Made by a program: the position numbers and the translations under genes. Below the pieces are notes generated by a model. The model had not been told where the DNA came from, made no database searches, and worked only from the letters and a program-made list of their open reading frames with translations. DNA of 64,000 bases, from positions 1 through 64,000 of the forward strand of contig CAWEIS010000005.1 in assembly GCA_963809205.1 (NCBI GenBank), written 5' to 3'. Source of the stretch: DATLLN01 sp963809205 (GTDB lineage: Bacteria > Actinomycetota > Thermoleophilia > Gaiellales > JAICJC01). The first letter of the stretch is position 1, and the number at the start of each line of letters is the position of its first letter. Below, piece after piece: positions 36,432 to 46,083 of this stretch.

Positions 36432-37143
36432 TCAGCGGCCGAGCAGCTCGCGCAGGCGAAGCGCCATCCGTGGCCCCGCCGCCTCGTCCTCGTGCCGGAA
36501 GTAGCAGTAGACGTCGCGGCCGGCGTCCATCGCCTCGCCGATCCGCTCGCCCCAGGCCAGCAGCTCCGCGTCGTCGTAGGACTCCCGCCGCAGCCGCAGG
36601 TAGCCGAGCGGCGCGGGACAGCTCCTGCGGCCGCGACGCCTCCTCGTTCATGTCGGTCACGCACCAGGCGACGCCGCGCTCCTCGAGCAGCGCCCTGGCC
36701 GGGCGCCACGACGGCTCACGGCACTCGATGACGGCGGCCAGGCCGGCCGGCAGCGCCTCGGCGAACGCAAGCACCAGCTCCCCGTCGTACGGCAGCTCCT
36801 CGGGGACGCGGAACAGCACCGGTCCCATCCGCGGCCCCAGCCCCGAGGCCCGTTCGACGAACACCTCGACCATCGGCCCGGCGTTCCGCAGCCGGCCGAC
36901 GTGGGTGATCTTGGCGCTGGCCTTGAGCGTGAACCGGAACGTCTCCGGCGTCTGCTTGCGCCAACCGTCGAACAGGCCGGCCGAGGGGAACCGGCGGAAC
37001 GTGTAGTTGATCTCGACGGAGTTGAAGACCGATGCGTAGTAGGCGAGCCGTCCCGCGGGGCGCACGCCCTCCGGGTAGAAGACGCCGTGCATCCACTCGT
37101 CGTACGCGAAGCCGGATGTGCCGAGGTGGAAGCTGCCCGCCAT
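36432..37143 (-). CDS. DUF72 (YecE-like) TIM-barrel protein, one frameshift
   Basis: 236 residues once corrected. The N-terminus 'HLGTSGFAYDEWMHGVFYPEG' and 'YYASVFNSVEINYTFRRFPS' are DUF72 signatures, as is 'FRFTLKASAKITH'. An extra base near 36609 breaks the frame just before the C-terminal strands 'LGYLRLRRESYDD' and 'VYCYFRHEDEAAGPRMALRL', which continue in the next frame and end at the TGA at 36432-36434. The length fits exactly one insertion. Function of the family is unknown. Confidence 0.82.
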
Positions 37144-37162
37144 CGGCTGCCATGATGACACG

Positions 37163-37810
<648 letters not shown>

Positions 37811-37815
37811 CATGA

Positions 37816-38541
37816 CAGCAGATCGACGCCGGGCACCAGTGGTCGGAGTCGGGCGGCACGCTGCCCGTCTTCCAGGCGCACGGGTTCGACCGGGCGTGGG
37901 GGCTGTTCAACTATCCGAACGACTCGTGGACGGTCGCAGCCCAGTCATCGATCGTCTCGAACTTCTTCGCCTGGGGACGCGACTACGCCAACAAGATCAA
38001 CGCGCGCTCCGGCCAGGCGCCGCCGTGGTTCGGCTACGTCAAGCAGCTGGTCGGCGGCTCGTGCAACGACCCGGCGCTGCCCTGCTACAACCCGGCCGTC
38101 GCGCCGGGCAAGCGGTACACGCTGCCGTCGACGATCGCAAAGTGGATGAGCCCGCATACCGATGGATGGCGGGTGATTCAGGTCTACCGCCTCGTCGACG
38201 GCGCCCAGCCGGGGCTGTGGGACTGCACCGCCGCCGACTCCCGCGCCCACTGGGCGGCGGTCACCGAGACCTACTGCTTCGGCGACCTGAAGACGCTGCT
38301 GGACGCCGTGTCGCCGGCGACCGTGGTCACCGATCCGGCCGGCGTCGCGCGGGTCTGGAATCCGGACGCGCTGGACACGCCGACCGCCACCGTGAACTCA
38401 GGTCCCGCCGCTGCGTCATGCGCCGGCCCGGCGTCGTACACCGGCCTCGCGGCCGGGCCTCACACGTTCCAGGTCTGGCCGACCGACGCGTTCGGCAACC
38501 GCGGCCCCGCGGCGACGTGGTCGTGGTCGATCGCCGGATGA
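37816..38541 (+). pseudogene. C-terminal remnant of a secreted protein with Ig-like tail, N-terminus missing
   Basis: A 241-codon open frame reading 'QIDAGHQWSESGGTLPVFQAH' onward begins right after an in-frame TGA at 37813-37815, with no start codon until codon 111 (ATG 38146). It contains four separate Cys-rich or Trp-rich stretches typical of exported proteins. The C-terminus 'SYTGLAAGPHTFQVWPTDAFGN' is a bacterial Ig/fibronectin-like repeat. Either the 5' part was lost or it is out of frame through an assembly error; I cannot find a signal peptide upstream. The catalytic identity is unknown. Confidence 0.6.
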
Positions 38542-38562
38542 GTGATTTCCGGCCGGAAGGAG

Positions 38563-38576
38563 TGGGGTTAACCCCA
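38563..38576. promoter_or_regulatory. 14-bp palindrome TGGGGTTAACCCCA
   Basis: A perfect inverted repeat without spacer in the 106-base gap between the secreted-protein remnant and the FAD oxidase gene. It could be an operator for the downstream gene; having no loop, it is a poor terminator. Confidence 0.35.
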
Positions 38577-38647
38577 TGGCAGGCGGTGCCCGGCTGGGTC
38601 ACCATGATCAAACCGTCAGGTCACCACTTCACCAGGTAGGAGTCGAG

Positions 38648-40048
38648 ATGAGCACCATCGTTACCCGAGCGGAAGACGCCGCAGATGCTGTCGCCCAGCT
38701 GCGCCTGCGGCTCGTCGGCGACGTCGCCACTCCCGCAGATGCAAACTGGGACGAGGCCCGCGCGGCCTGGAATCTCGCGGCCGACCAGCGGCCCGCGATC
38801 GTCGTGATCGCCGAGTCGGCGGACGACGTCGTCGCGGCCGTCGAGTTCGCGCGCGACAACGATCTGCGCGTCACCGCGCAGGGCACCGGTCACGGCGCCG
38901 GGCCCAAGCGCTGGGACGACGACATCCTGCTCGTCAAGCTCGAGCGGATGCGCGGCGTGGAGATCGACCCCGCGCAGCGGATCGCGCGCGTCGAGGCGGG
39001 CGCGCAGTGGCAGGACGTCACGCACCCCGCGGCCGAGCACGGCCTGGCCGCGCTCGCCGGCTCGTCGCCCGACGTGGGCGTGGTCGGCTACACGCTGGGT
39101 GGCGGCCTCAGCTGGCTCGCACGCCGCCACGGCATCGCCGCGAACAGCGTCGTCGCCATCGAGATCGTCACGGCCGACGGCACGCTCGTTCGCACCGACG
39201 CCGACAACCAGCCCGACCTGTTCTGGGCGTTGCGCGGCGGCGGCGGCAACTTCGGCGTCGTCACCGCGATCGAGTTCTCGCTGTTCGAGATCACGTCGGT
39301 CTACGCGGGCATGATGTTGTGGCCGATCGAGCGGGCGACCGAGGTGCTGGAGGCGTACAGCCGCTGGACGGAGACCGCCGACGAGGACGTCACGTCCACC
39401 GGGCGGCTCCTCAACCTGCCCCCGATCCCCGACATCCCCGAGCCCTTCCGCGGCCGGTCGTTCGTGGGCATCGAGGCCGTGTTCCTCGGCGGCCAGGCAG
39501 GTCGGCGAGCGGTCGCTGGCCGAGATCCGCGCACTGGCGCCCGAGCTCGACACGTTCGCGGACATCCCGATGCCGGCGCTCAGCAGCATGCACATGGATC
39601 CCGAGCACCCCGTGCCCGGGGTCGGCGACGGCATGCTGCTCGAGGAGTTCGGCCCGGAGGCGATCTCCGCGCTGGTCGGCGTCACCGGCCCGGGGACGAA
39701 CTCGCCGCTGCTGTCGGTCGAGATCCGGCATATCGGCGGCGCAGTTGCTCGCGAGGGCGACGGCCACGGTGTGCTGGCCAGCATCGAGGCGCCGTTCGCG
39801 CTGTTCGGCGTCGGCATCCCGATGACGCCCGAGATGCGGCGCTGCCATCGGGGGCACGCTCGACGGCATGCGCTCGTCGATGACGCCGTACATCGCATCG
39901 CAGGCGTACTTCAACTTCAGCGAGCGGTCGGCCGACCCGTCCACGCTTCTACGGCGCCGCGGAGCGGTACGCACGGCTCTGCGAGATCAAGTCGATGGTC
40001 GATCCGGGCGGGATGTTCCGGGCGAACCACGCATTGAGCCAGGGGTAG
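38648..40048 (+). CDS. FAD-linked oxidase with BBE domain (berberine-bridge-like), three frameshifts
   Basis: 465 residues when three extra bases (near 39500, 39837 and 39946) are removed; the length fits this. The PCMH FAD domain shows 'VTAQGTGHGAGPKRWDDDI', 'VGVVGYTLGGGLSWLARRHG' and 'LFWALRGGGGNFGVVTAIEF'. The BBE C-terminus 'YARLCEIKSMVDPGGMFRANH' is in the last frame. The GG of the usual CxxV flavin Cys is not visible, so only the His-type 8-alpha linkage is plausible. GGTAGGAG precedes the ATG. Substrate unknown. Confidence 0.82.
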
Positions 40049-40061
40049 CTGCTGCGCCCAC

Positions 40062-40101
40062 CCGGTGCGACAGGGGGCTGACTACCCCTCTGTCGCACCG
40101 G
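40062..40101. terminator. bidirectional hairpin between convergent genes
   Basis: Twelve-base perfect arms CCGGTGCGACAG / CTGTCGCACCGG enclose an inner GGGG-CTGACTA-CCCC stem, with one unpaired T. The TAG stop of the acyl-CoA ligase lies in the loop. Same architecture as the hairpin at 32076-32104. Confidence 0.75.
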
Positions 40102-41633
40102 CGCGGGCACGCTCGCGCAGCTCGTACTTCTTGACCTTGCCGGTCGACGTCTTCGGCAGCGGGCCGAAGCGCACGGCATCGGGCGTCTTGAACCCGGGCA
40201 GCGACTCACGGGCGAAGGCGATCAGCTCGGGCTCGGTCACCTGGCCGCCGTCGCGGAGCGTGACGAAGGCGATCGGCCGCTCGCCCCACTTCTCGCTGGG
40301 CATGGCGGTGACGGCGGCCTCGAGCACGTCCGGATGGCGCAGCAGCACCTGCTCGACCTCGATCGTCGAGACGTTCTCGCCGCCCGAGATGATGATGTCC
40401 TTCGCCCGGTCGCGAAGCTCGACGTAGCCGTCTGGGTGCATCACCCCGAGGTCGCCGGAGTGAAACCAGCCGCCGCGGAACGCCGTTCGGGTTGCCTCCT
40501 CGTCGTCGAAGTACCCCTTCATGACGTTGTTGCCGCGCATGACGACCTCGCCCATCGTCCGCCCGTCGCGCGGCACGTCTCGCATCTCGTCGTCGACCAC
40601 GCGGATCTCGTCGGCGGTCAGCATGGCGACGCCCTGCCGCGATCGCAGCCGGGCGCGCTCGGGCGCGTCGTGGGCGTCCCACTCGGGATGCCACTCGCAG
40701 ATCGTGATCGGGCCGTACGTCTCGGTCAGGCCGTAGACGTGGTTGATCGAGAAGCCGAGCGACTCCATCCGCGCGATCACGGTGGGCGACGGCGGCGCGG
40801 CGGCCGTCGTCACCTGGATCGGCGGGTCGACCTCGACGGGCCGCCGGGTCGGTGGCCAGCATCACCAGCACCGTCGGCGCCCCGTTGAAGTGCGTCACCC
40901 GCTCCTCGCCGAACAGGCGCCAGATGCGACCGGGGTCGACCTGCCGGAGGCAGACGTGCGTCGCACCGGCCGCGGTCACGGCCCATGGGAAGCACCAGCC
41001 GTTGCAGTGGAACATAGGCAGCGTCCACAGGTACACGGACGAGCTGTCCAGCCGTGCATGATGCATCTCGGCGAGCGCGTTCAGGTAGGCGCCGCGGTGC
41101 GTGTACATGACGCCCTTCGGGCGGCCCGTCGTGCCGCTGGTGTAGTTGATGCTGATGGTGTCGTCCTCGGTGACAAGCCGCGGCTCTGGGTCGCCCTCGG
41201 CGGCCGAGGCGAGCAACTGCTCGTACTGGTCGCCGGCGAGGATCGTGCGCACGCCCGCGCCCTCGGCCAGGTGGGCGAGGGAGGGGTCGGCGATCAGCAG
41301 CGTGGCGCCGGAGTGCCCGAGGATGTAGGCGATCTCGTCCGCCATCAGCCGCGTGTTGACGGCGACCAGCACCCCGCCCGACCAGGGCACGCCGAAGTGC
41401 GCCTCCAGGATCTCGGCCGTGTTCGGGCAGAGCACCGCGACCCGATCGCCGTGGCCGATGCCCTCCTGCTGGAGGGCAACCGCCAGCCGGCGCGATCGCC
41501 CGCGCAGCTCGGCCCAGGTCATCCGCCGGGCCTCGTCGACCACGCCCAGCCGCTGCGGGAAGATCGACGCGGTGCGCTCGAGGAACGCGACCGGCGTCAG
41601 CGGCGAGAGGTGCACGGCGTCCGCGGGCTGCAT
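40082..41633 (-). CDS. acyl-CoA ligase (AMP-binding), one frameshift
   Basis: 516-residue ATP-dependent acyl-CoA synthetase after removing one extra base near 40841. Motifs: P-loop 'YTSGTTGRPKGVMYTHRGAYLN', 'HVYGLTETYGP', 'HSGDLGVMHPDGYVELRDRAKDIIISGGENVS' (shortened: HSGDLG, DRAKDIIISGGENVS) and the catalytic Lys in 'PKTSTGKVKKYELRERA'. It activates fatty or aromatic acids. Divergent from an enoyl-CoA hydratase starting 51 bases away, consistent with acyl-CoA breakdown. Confidence 0.88.
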
Positions 41634-41684
41634 GAGGGCGGCTAGTGTGTCATGGCACCTGCGTTGCGGACAAGGAGGCTGGCG

Positions 41685-42464
41685 ATGGCGACGACGAGCG
41701 GTGTGATGGTTCGCATCGACGAGGGCACGGCGTATCTGACGCTCGACCGCCCGGACCGGCGCAACGCCCTCAGCCTCGAGCTGATGCACGAGCTGCTGGC
41801 GGCGCTGGACGAGCTGGCCGCCGACGAGGCGGTGCGGACGGTGGTGATCGGCGGCAATGGGCCGGCGTTCTCCGCAGGCCACGATCTGAGCGAGATGGTG
41901 GGCCGGGACATGGCCACCTACCAGGAGCTGTTCGACGTCTGCACCCGGCTGATGCTGCGCATCCACGAGCTGCCGCAGCCGGTGATCGCGCGCGTCCACG
42001 GCATCGCGACGGCGGCCGGCTGCCAGCTGGTCGCCACCTGCGACCTGGCCATCGCCGCCGAGGAGGCGCGGTTCGCGACGCCGGGCGTGCGGATCGGGCT
42101 GTTCTGCTCCACGCCGATGGTGCCGCTCTCCCGAGCGATCGGCCGCAAGCGCGCGCTGCAGATGCTGCTCACCGGCGAGCCGATCGACGCGGCCACCGCG
42201 CTGGACTGGGGGCTCGTCAACAGGGTGGTGCCGGCGGAGCGGCTGGACGATGCCGTCCGCGAGCTGGCCGAGGCGATCGGCCGGGCGAGCCCGCTGACCG
42301 TCGGCATCGGCAAGCGCGCGTTCTACGACCAGGTCGACCTGGACGAGCGCGGGGCCTACGACCTGACCAAGACGGTGATGTCGATGAACGCCATGGCGGA
42401 CGACGCGCAGGAGGGGATCGGCGCGTTTCTGGAGAAGCGGTCCGCCGTGTGGACGAACTCTTGA
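41685..42464 (+). CDS. enoyl-CoA hydratase/isomerase (crotonase family)
   Basis: 259-residue cytoplasmic enzyme that hydrates enoyl-CoA or isomerises it. The oxyanion loops 'NGPAFSAGHDLSEM' and 'GIATAAGCQLVATCDLAIA' are intact; the first has the SAGHDL pattern. The second usual Glu of the hydratase reaction (in the EARFATPGVRIGLF region) is not in its normal place, so isomerase or hydrolase activity is possible. AAGGAGG lies eight bases before ATG 41685. Confidence 0.87.
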   Translation: MATTSGVMVRIDEGTAYLTLDRPDRRNALSLELMHELLAALDELAADEAVRTVVIGGNGPAFSAGHDLSEMVGRDMATYQELFDVCTRLMLRIHELPQPVIARVHGIATAAGCQLVATCDLAIAAEEARFATPGVRIGLFCSTPMVPLSRAIGRKRALQMLLTGEPIDAATALDWGLVNRVVPAERLDDAVRELAEAIGRASPLTVGIGKRAFYDQVDLDERGAYDLTKTVMSMNAMADDAQEGIGAFLEKRSAVWTNS

Positions 42465-42519
42465 CACCTCATTCAGCCTCTGGGACTCTTCCTCGGCAAC
42501 CAACCATGGGGGGTGGACG

Positions 42520-43446
42520 TTGAGAATCTCAACATCCGGCCTGCGCGTGTCGCTCGCGCTGGCCGGAGTCACGGCGGCTGCGTTGATCGCGGCCGCGTCG
42601 CCCGCCGCCGCGCAGCCCACGGGGCTGGGCGTCGGCCCGATGTGCGCCTTCGGCGGCGCCTCGAGCGGCGTCAGCGCCGCCCGCGGAACCGCGCGCGAGC
42701 CGCTGACGATGGCGCAGTCGATGCAGGAGGTGCCGGCCTCGGCGCTCGCCAAGATGTCGGCGAAGACCGGCGTCGTGAGCATCCCGATCTACTTCCACAT
42801 CATCACCGACGGCACGACCGGCCTGGTCAGCGACACGACCATCAACAAACAGATCGTGGCGCTGAACAACAGCTACAGCGGGCAGCTTGGCGGGGTGAAG
42901 ACCGGCTTCCGCTTCCGCGTGGCCGGCGTTGACCACACGAACAACGCCGCCTGGTTCGCGGTCAACCCGGGCGATCCGGCGGAGAAGGCGATGAAGCGGG
43001 CTTTGCACAAGGGCGGATCGGGCGCACTGAATGTGTACACCGCGTCCGGTGGCGACTTCCTGGGCTGGGCAACATTCCCCTCGTCGTACGCCTCGAAGCC
43101 GTGGTACGACGGCATCGTCATGGACTACCGCTCGATGCCCGGTGGCCCGTATGGCACCAATTTCTCGCTCGGCCTGACGCTGACGCATGAGTCCGGCCAC
43201 TGGCTCGGCCTGTACCACACCTTCCAGGGTGGGTGCGGCCGGACAGGCGATCTGGTTGCCGACACCCCGGCGGAGAAGACCCCGACCTCTGGATGCCCGG
43301 CTAACAAGGACACCTGCAACAAGCCGGGCAAGGATCCTGTCCACAATTTCATGGACTACTCCTACGACTCCTGCTACACGCAGTTCACGGCTGGACAGCG
43401 TGCCCGCATGCAGCATCAGTGGAACTACTTCCGGGCGGTCGCATAG
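42520..43446 (+). CDS. secreted zinc metalloprotease, pappalysin/M43-like
   Basis: 308-residue exported protease. Signal peptide 1-31 (ends AAASPAAA). The zinc site HESGHWLGLYH is at 223-233 (HExxHxxGxxH) and the Met-turn is 'NFMDYSYDSC' near 277. The flanking Cys residues fit disulfides of the M43B cytophagalysin type. The start is TTG. It is followed by a hairpin at 43459-43489 and then by the Mau-like operon on the same strand, though the hairpin makes cotranscription unlikely. Confidence 0.85.
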   Translation: MRISTSGLRVSLALAGVTAAALIAAASPAAAQPTGLGVGPMCAFGGASSGVSAARGTAREPLTMAQSMQEVPASALAKMSAKTGVVSIPIYFHIITDGTTGLVSDTTINKQIVALNNSYSGQLGGVKTGFRFRVAGVDHTNNAAWFAVNPGDPAEKAMKRALHKGGSGALNVYTASGGDFLGWATFPSSYASKPWYDGIVMDYRSMPGGPYGTNFSLGLTLTHESGHWLGLYHTFQGGCGRTGDLVADTPAEKTPTSGCPANKDTCNKPGKDPVHNFMDYSYDSCYTQFTAGQRARMQHQWNYFRAVA

Positions 43447-43458
43447 CGCACGCCTGAA

Positions 43459-43489
43459 CCGGGGCGGGCGACTCGTCCGCCCGCCCCGG
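43459..43489 (+). terminator. strong hairpin after metalloprotease
   Basis: Perfect 12-bp arms CCGGGGCGGGCG / CGCCCGCCCCGG with loop ACTCGTC, starting 12 bases after the protease stop and ending 44 bases before the next gene. No T-tract, but a typical high-GC terminator. Confidence 0.7.
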
Positions 43490-43533
43490 ATCACACCCGG
43501 CTCCGTCCAGGCGCGTTGGTACCGTCAGGACGA

Positions 43534-44082
43534 GTGGGCGTCATCGATCCGAATGTGTCCGGGCCGATCCTCGCCGTCGCTGCGGGGGTGCTGGTCGTCG
43601 CGGGAGCCGCCAAGCTGCGGCGTCCCGTTCCCGCCGCCGAGGCGGTGACCGCGGTCGGCCTGCCGGGCGGCGTGGCGGCCGTTCGCTGCCTCGCCGCGGT
43701 CGAGATCGCGGTCGGCCTGGCGTGCCTGATCGACCCGGTGCCGGCCGCCGCCGCTGCGCTGGCGCTGCTCTACCTAGCGCTCGCCGCCTTCGTCGTCATG
43801 GCGTGGCGGCTCCCCGAGCCGCCCCCCTCGTGCGGCTGCATGGGCACCGACCGCGACCCGCCGCCGCACCCGCTGCACGCCGCCGTCAACGTCGTGCTCG
43901 CCGGCGCCGGCGTGCTGGCCGTGATCGCGCCCGCGGCCGGTGTCGGCTCGCTCGTCGCCGACGCGCCGCTGCTGGCCCTGCCGCTGCTCGCCGGGCTGGC
44001 CTGCGGCGTCGCACTGGTGCGCGCGGCGCTCGAGACCCTGCCCGTGGTCGCGTTCGCGTACTCGCCGGGAGGGGACGCGTGA
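43534..44082 (+). CDS. MauE/DoxX-like redox membrane protein
   Basis: 182-residue membrane protein with four to five helices, first gene of the coupled operon. It shows the MauE-type 'SCGCMG' cysteine pair (Cys100, Cys102) in a loop after helix 3 ('VVMAWRLPEPPP'). In methylamine dehydrogenase systems MauE helps form the many disulfides of the light chain. GTG 43534 is chosen over a TTG six codons upstream. Its TGA overlaps the next start (GTGA). It is very likely a thiol relay for the next gene product. Confidence 0.8.
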   Translation: MGVIDPNVSGPILAVAAGVLVVAGAAKLRRPVPAAEAVTAVGLPGGVAAVRCLAAVEIAVGLACLIDPVPAAAAALALLYLALAAFVVMAWRLPEPPPSCGCMGTDRDPPPHPLHAAVNVVLAGAGVLAVIAPAAGVGSLVADAPLLALPLLAGLACGVALVRAALETLPVVAFAYSPGGDA

Positions 44083-44723
44083 GCGGCGATCTGGCCGATG
44101 CCGCCGCCCGCCTGCTCGAGGGCCGCACGTCGCGCCGCGGGCTGTTGATCCGGCTGGCGGTCGCGGGATCGGCAATCGTCGTCGCCCCGCTCCGCTACCT
44201 GCTGCGCCCGGGTACGGCGATGGCCGTGATCACGTGCTCGCAGTGCGGCGGCGGCGCCCGGTGCTGCGACGGCTGGACGGACTTCTGCTGCGTCATCAAC
44301 AACGGCATCAACGCCTGCCCCTCGTACACCTACATCGCCGGCTGGTGGAAGTGCACCAACTACACGGGCACGAACATCTGCCACAGCGAGGGCGTCCGCT
44401 ACTACATCGACTGCAACCGCAAGCCAGGGATGCACTGCCCGCACGGCTGCTCGTGCGCGAACGGTTCCTGCTCGAACCGATCGACGTGCTGCAACGTGTT
44501 CAAGTACGGCCAGTGCAACACGCAGGTGGCGCAGACGACGGAGGTCGTCTGCCGGATGATCAAGTGCGCGAACCCGTGCACGCTGTTTCCCGACATCTGC
44601 AGCTGCACGACGTTCGTGGACAACAACACCTGCGGCCATGACGTACCGTGCCTGAAGACCGACCAGGGACCGGCGTCCCCGTACACCGGGCTGCGCGGCG
44701 GCGGCGGAGGAGGGTACGGATGA
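44079..44723 (+). CDS. Tat-exported, 24-cysteine protein resembling methylamine dehydrogenase light chain
   Basis: 214 residues. N-terminal 'RTSRRGLLIRLAVAGSAIVV' is a Tat-type signal (Arg19-Arg20), and the mature part starts near residue 49. From Cys53 on there are 24 cysteines, an even number consistent with twelve disulfides. Motifs 'RCCDGWTDFCC', 'GWWKC', 'RYYIDCN', 'CNVFKYGQCNT' and 'EVVCRMIKC' resemble the MADH light-chain family. Only three Trp are present and the one needed as second TTQ partner is not seen, so an amine dehydrogenase quinone is unlikely. The tail is Gly-rich. The large chain is absent. Function unknown; probably an extracytoplasmic disulfide-stabilised protein. Confidence 0.75.
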   Translation: MSGDLADAAARLLEGRTSRRGLLIRLAVAGSAIVVAPLRYLLRPGTAMAVITCSQCGGGARCCDGWTDFCCVINNGINACPSYTYIAGWWKCTNYTGTNICHSEGVRYYIDCNRKPGMHCPHGCSCANGSCSNRSTCCNVFKYGQCNTQVAQTTEVVCRMIKCANPCTLFPDICSCTTFVDNNTCGHDVPCLKTDQGPASPYTGLRGGGGGGYG

Positions 44724-45403
44724 CCGCGCTGGTCGTCGTCGAGACGATGCTGCTCGTCCTGCTGTCCGTACTCGTCGTGGGCCTGCTTCGCAGCCACGCC
44801 GAGATCCTCCGGCGGCTGGAGTCGGGCGGCATGCCGCAGCGATCCACCGCCCCGGCGCTGGCGATCGCCCAGCCGCGGGACGACGCGCCCGCGCCGGCCG
44901 ACGTCGGTGGCGTCACGCTCGGTGGCGACGCGGTGCAGATCGCGGTCGGCGTGCCGGGAACGCGCACGCTGCTTGCCTTCCTGACCAGCGGGTGCTCTGT
45001 GTGCGGCGGCTTCTGGCAGGCGCTGCGCGAGGGAGCGGCGGCGACCGCGCCGGGCGGCGCCCGCGTCGTGGTCGTCACCCGCGACTCGAGCATGGAGAGC
45101 CCCAGCCGGCTCCGTGACCTGGCGCCCGCCGACCTGCCGGTGATCATGTCGTCGCAGGCCTGGGAGGACTACCGCGTCCCGCTCGCCCCGTACTTCGTGC
45201 TGCTCGACGGCGCGTCCGGGACGGTCGAGGGCGAGGGCGCCGCCGAGTCGTGGCCGCAGGTCGCCTCACTGCTGCGCGACGCGATGGACGACCAGGCCGA
45301 GGCCGAGCGCCATGGCGACCGGGTGGAGCGCGATCTGGCGTCGGCGGGCATCGGCGCCGATCACCCCAGTCTGCACTCGGCGCAGGTGGAGGCCGGCGAA
45401 TGA
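44720..45403 (+). CDS. MauD-like membrane-anchored thioredoxin-fold protein
   Basis: 227 residues. An N-terminal membrane helix (about 5-23), a linker to residue 60, then a thioredoxin-like domain with 'FLTSGCSVCGGFW' (Cys92-x-x-Cys95), a redox-active pair, 'VVVVTRDSS' and 'APYFVLLDGASG' (cis-Pro). The C-terminus is a long charged helix. ATGA overlap with the Cys-rich gene before it shows coupled translation, so its likely job is disulfide formation or isomerisation in that exported protein. Confidence 0.8.
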   Translation: MTALVVVETMLLVLLSVLVVGLLRSHAEILRRLESGGMPQRSTAPALAIAQPRDDAPAPADVGGVTLGGDAVQIAVGVPGTRTLLAFLTSGCSVCGGFWQALREGAAATAPGGARVVVVTRDSSMESPSRLRDLAPADLPVIMSSQAWEDYRVPLAPYFVLLDGASGTVEGEGAAESWPQVASLLRDAMDDQAEAERHGDRVERDLASAGIGADHPSLHSAQVEAGE

Positions 45404-45477
45404 CCGCCGACGCCGTCGTCGTGGCCGGCATCGGCCTCGCGATCGCCGCCGGTGTGCGGTCGGCGTGGTCGCCCTGA
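45400..45477 (+). CDS. 25-residue hydrophobic peptide in the Mau-like operon
   Basis: An ATG overlapping the MauD-like stop (ATGA) opens a 25-codon frame reading 'MTADAVVVAGIGLAIAAGVR' then SAWSP. The middle is a single hydrophobic helix. GGAGAG follows its stop and serves the next gene, so translation could pass through it. It is too short for gene callers. It may be a small membrane peptide, or only a spacer that keeps translation coupled. Confidence 0.45.
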   Translation: MTADAVVVAGIGLAIAAGVRSAWSP

Positions 45478-45486
45478 GGAGAGTCG

Positions 45487-46083
45487 ATGCTGGGCAGCAT
45501 CACCTGGCTCGGTGAGTCGGGCCGTAACGCGAGATGGTGGGTCACGGTGGGCTGGTTCGGCGTCGGAGCCGTCGGCGCGGGCGCGCTCGTCGGCTGGCTG
45601 ATGGGTCTGCTGGGCGCCGCTGTATCCGGCGCGGTCGGGCCGCGCGAGGCGGACGCGGCGCTGGCGCTGCTGGCCGTTGCCGGGATTGCAGCCGACCTCG
45701 GGCTGGGCGGCCTGCGGCTGCCCACCGTGCGCCGCCAGGTCGACGACCGCTGGCTCAACCGGTACCGCGGCTGGGTGTACGGCGTCGGCTTCGGGTTCCA
45801 GCTCGGGCTGGGCGTGGTCACGGTCGTCACCACCGCCGCTGTCTACCTGGCGTTTGCCGCCGCTGCGCTGTCCGGTTCTCCGGTCGCCGGCGCCCTGATC
45901 GGCGCGGTCTTCGGCGCGGTGCGCTGGCTGAGTGTGCTGCCCGGCGGGTGGGTGCGGCGGTCGGCCGACCTCGTCCGCATGGACGGGCGGCTGCGGCGCT
46001 GGGAGCCCGCCGGCCGGCGCGTCACGCTGGGCGGCGAGGTCGCCGCGGTCATCCTGCTCGCCGTCGTGGCCGGAGCGGCGTGA
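45487..46083 (+). CDS. polytopic membrane protein of the Mau-like operon
   Basis: 198 residues with about four hydrophobic segments ('WVTVGWFGVGAVGAGALVGWLMG', 'AALALLAVAGIAADLGLGG', 'VYGVGFGFQLGLGVVTVVTTAA' and 'VAAVILLAVVAGAA'). No cysteines are seen, so it is not itself a thiol carrier. GGAGAG lies before the ATG. The last codons overlap the next start (GTGA). It could be the transporter or docking part of the system; no family recognised. Confidence 0.7.
   Translation: MLGSITWLGESGRNARWWVTVGWFGVGAVGAGALVGWLMGLLGAAVSGAVGPREADAALALLAVAGIAADLGLGGLRLPTVRRQVDDRWLNRYRGWVYGVGFGFQLGLGVVTVVTTAAVYLAFAAAALSGSPVAGALIGAVFGAVRWLSVLPGGWVRRSADLVRMDGRLRRWEPAGRRVTLGGEVAAVILLAVVAGAA

Noticed and set aside
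43534..44723. True methylamine dehydrogenase operon
   Set aside because: No large chain or MauG and the second TTQ Trp is missing; only the helper-like genes and a light-chain-like fold are present.
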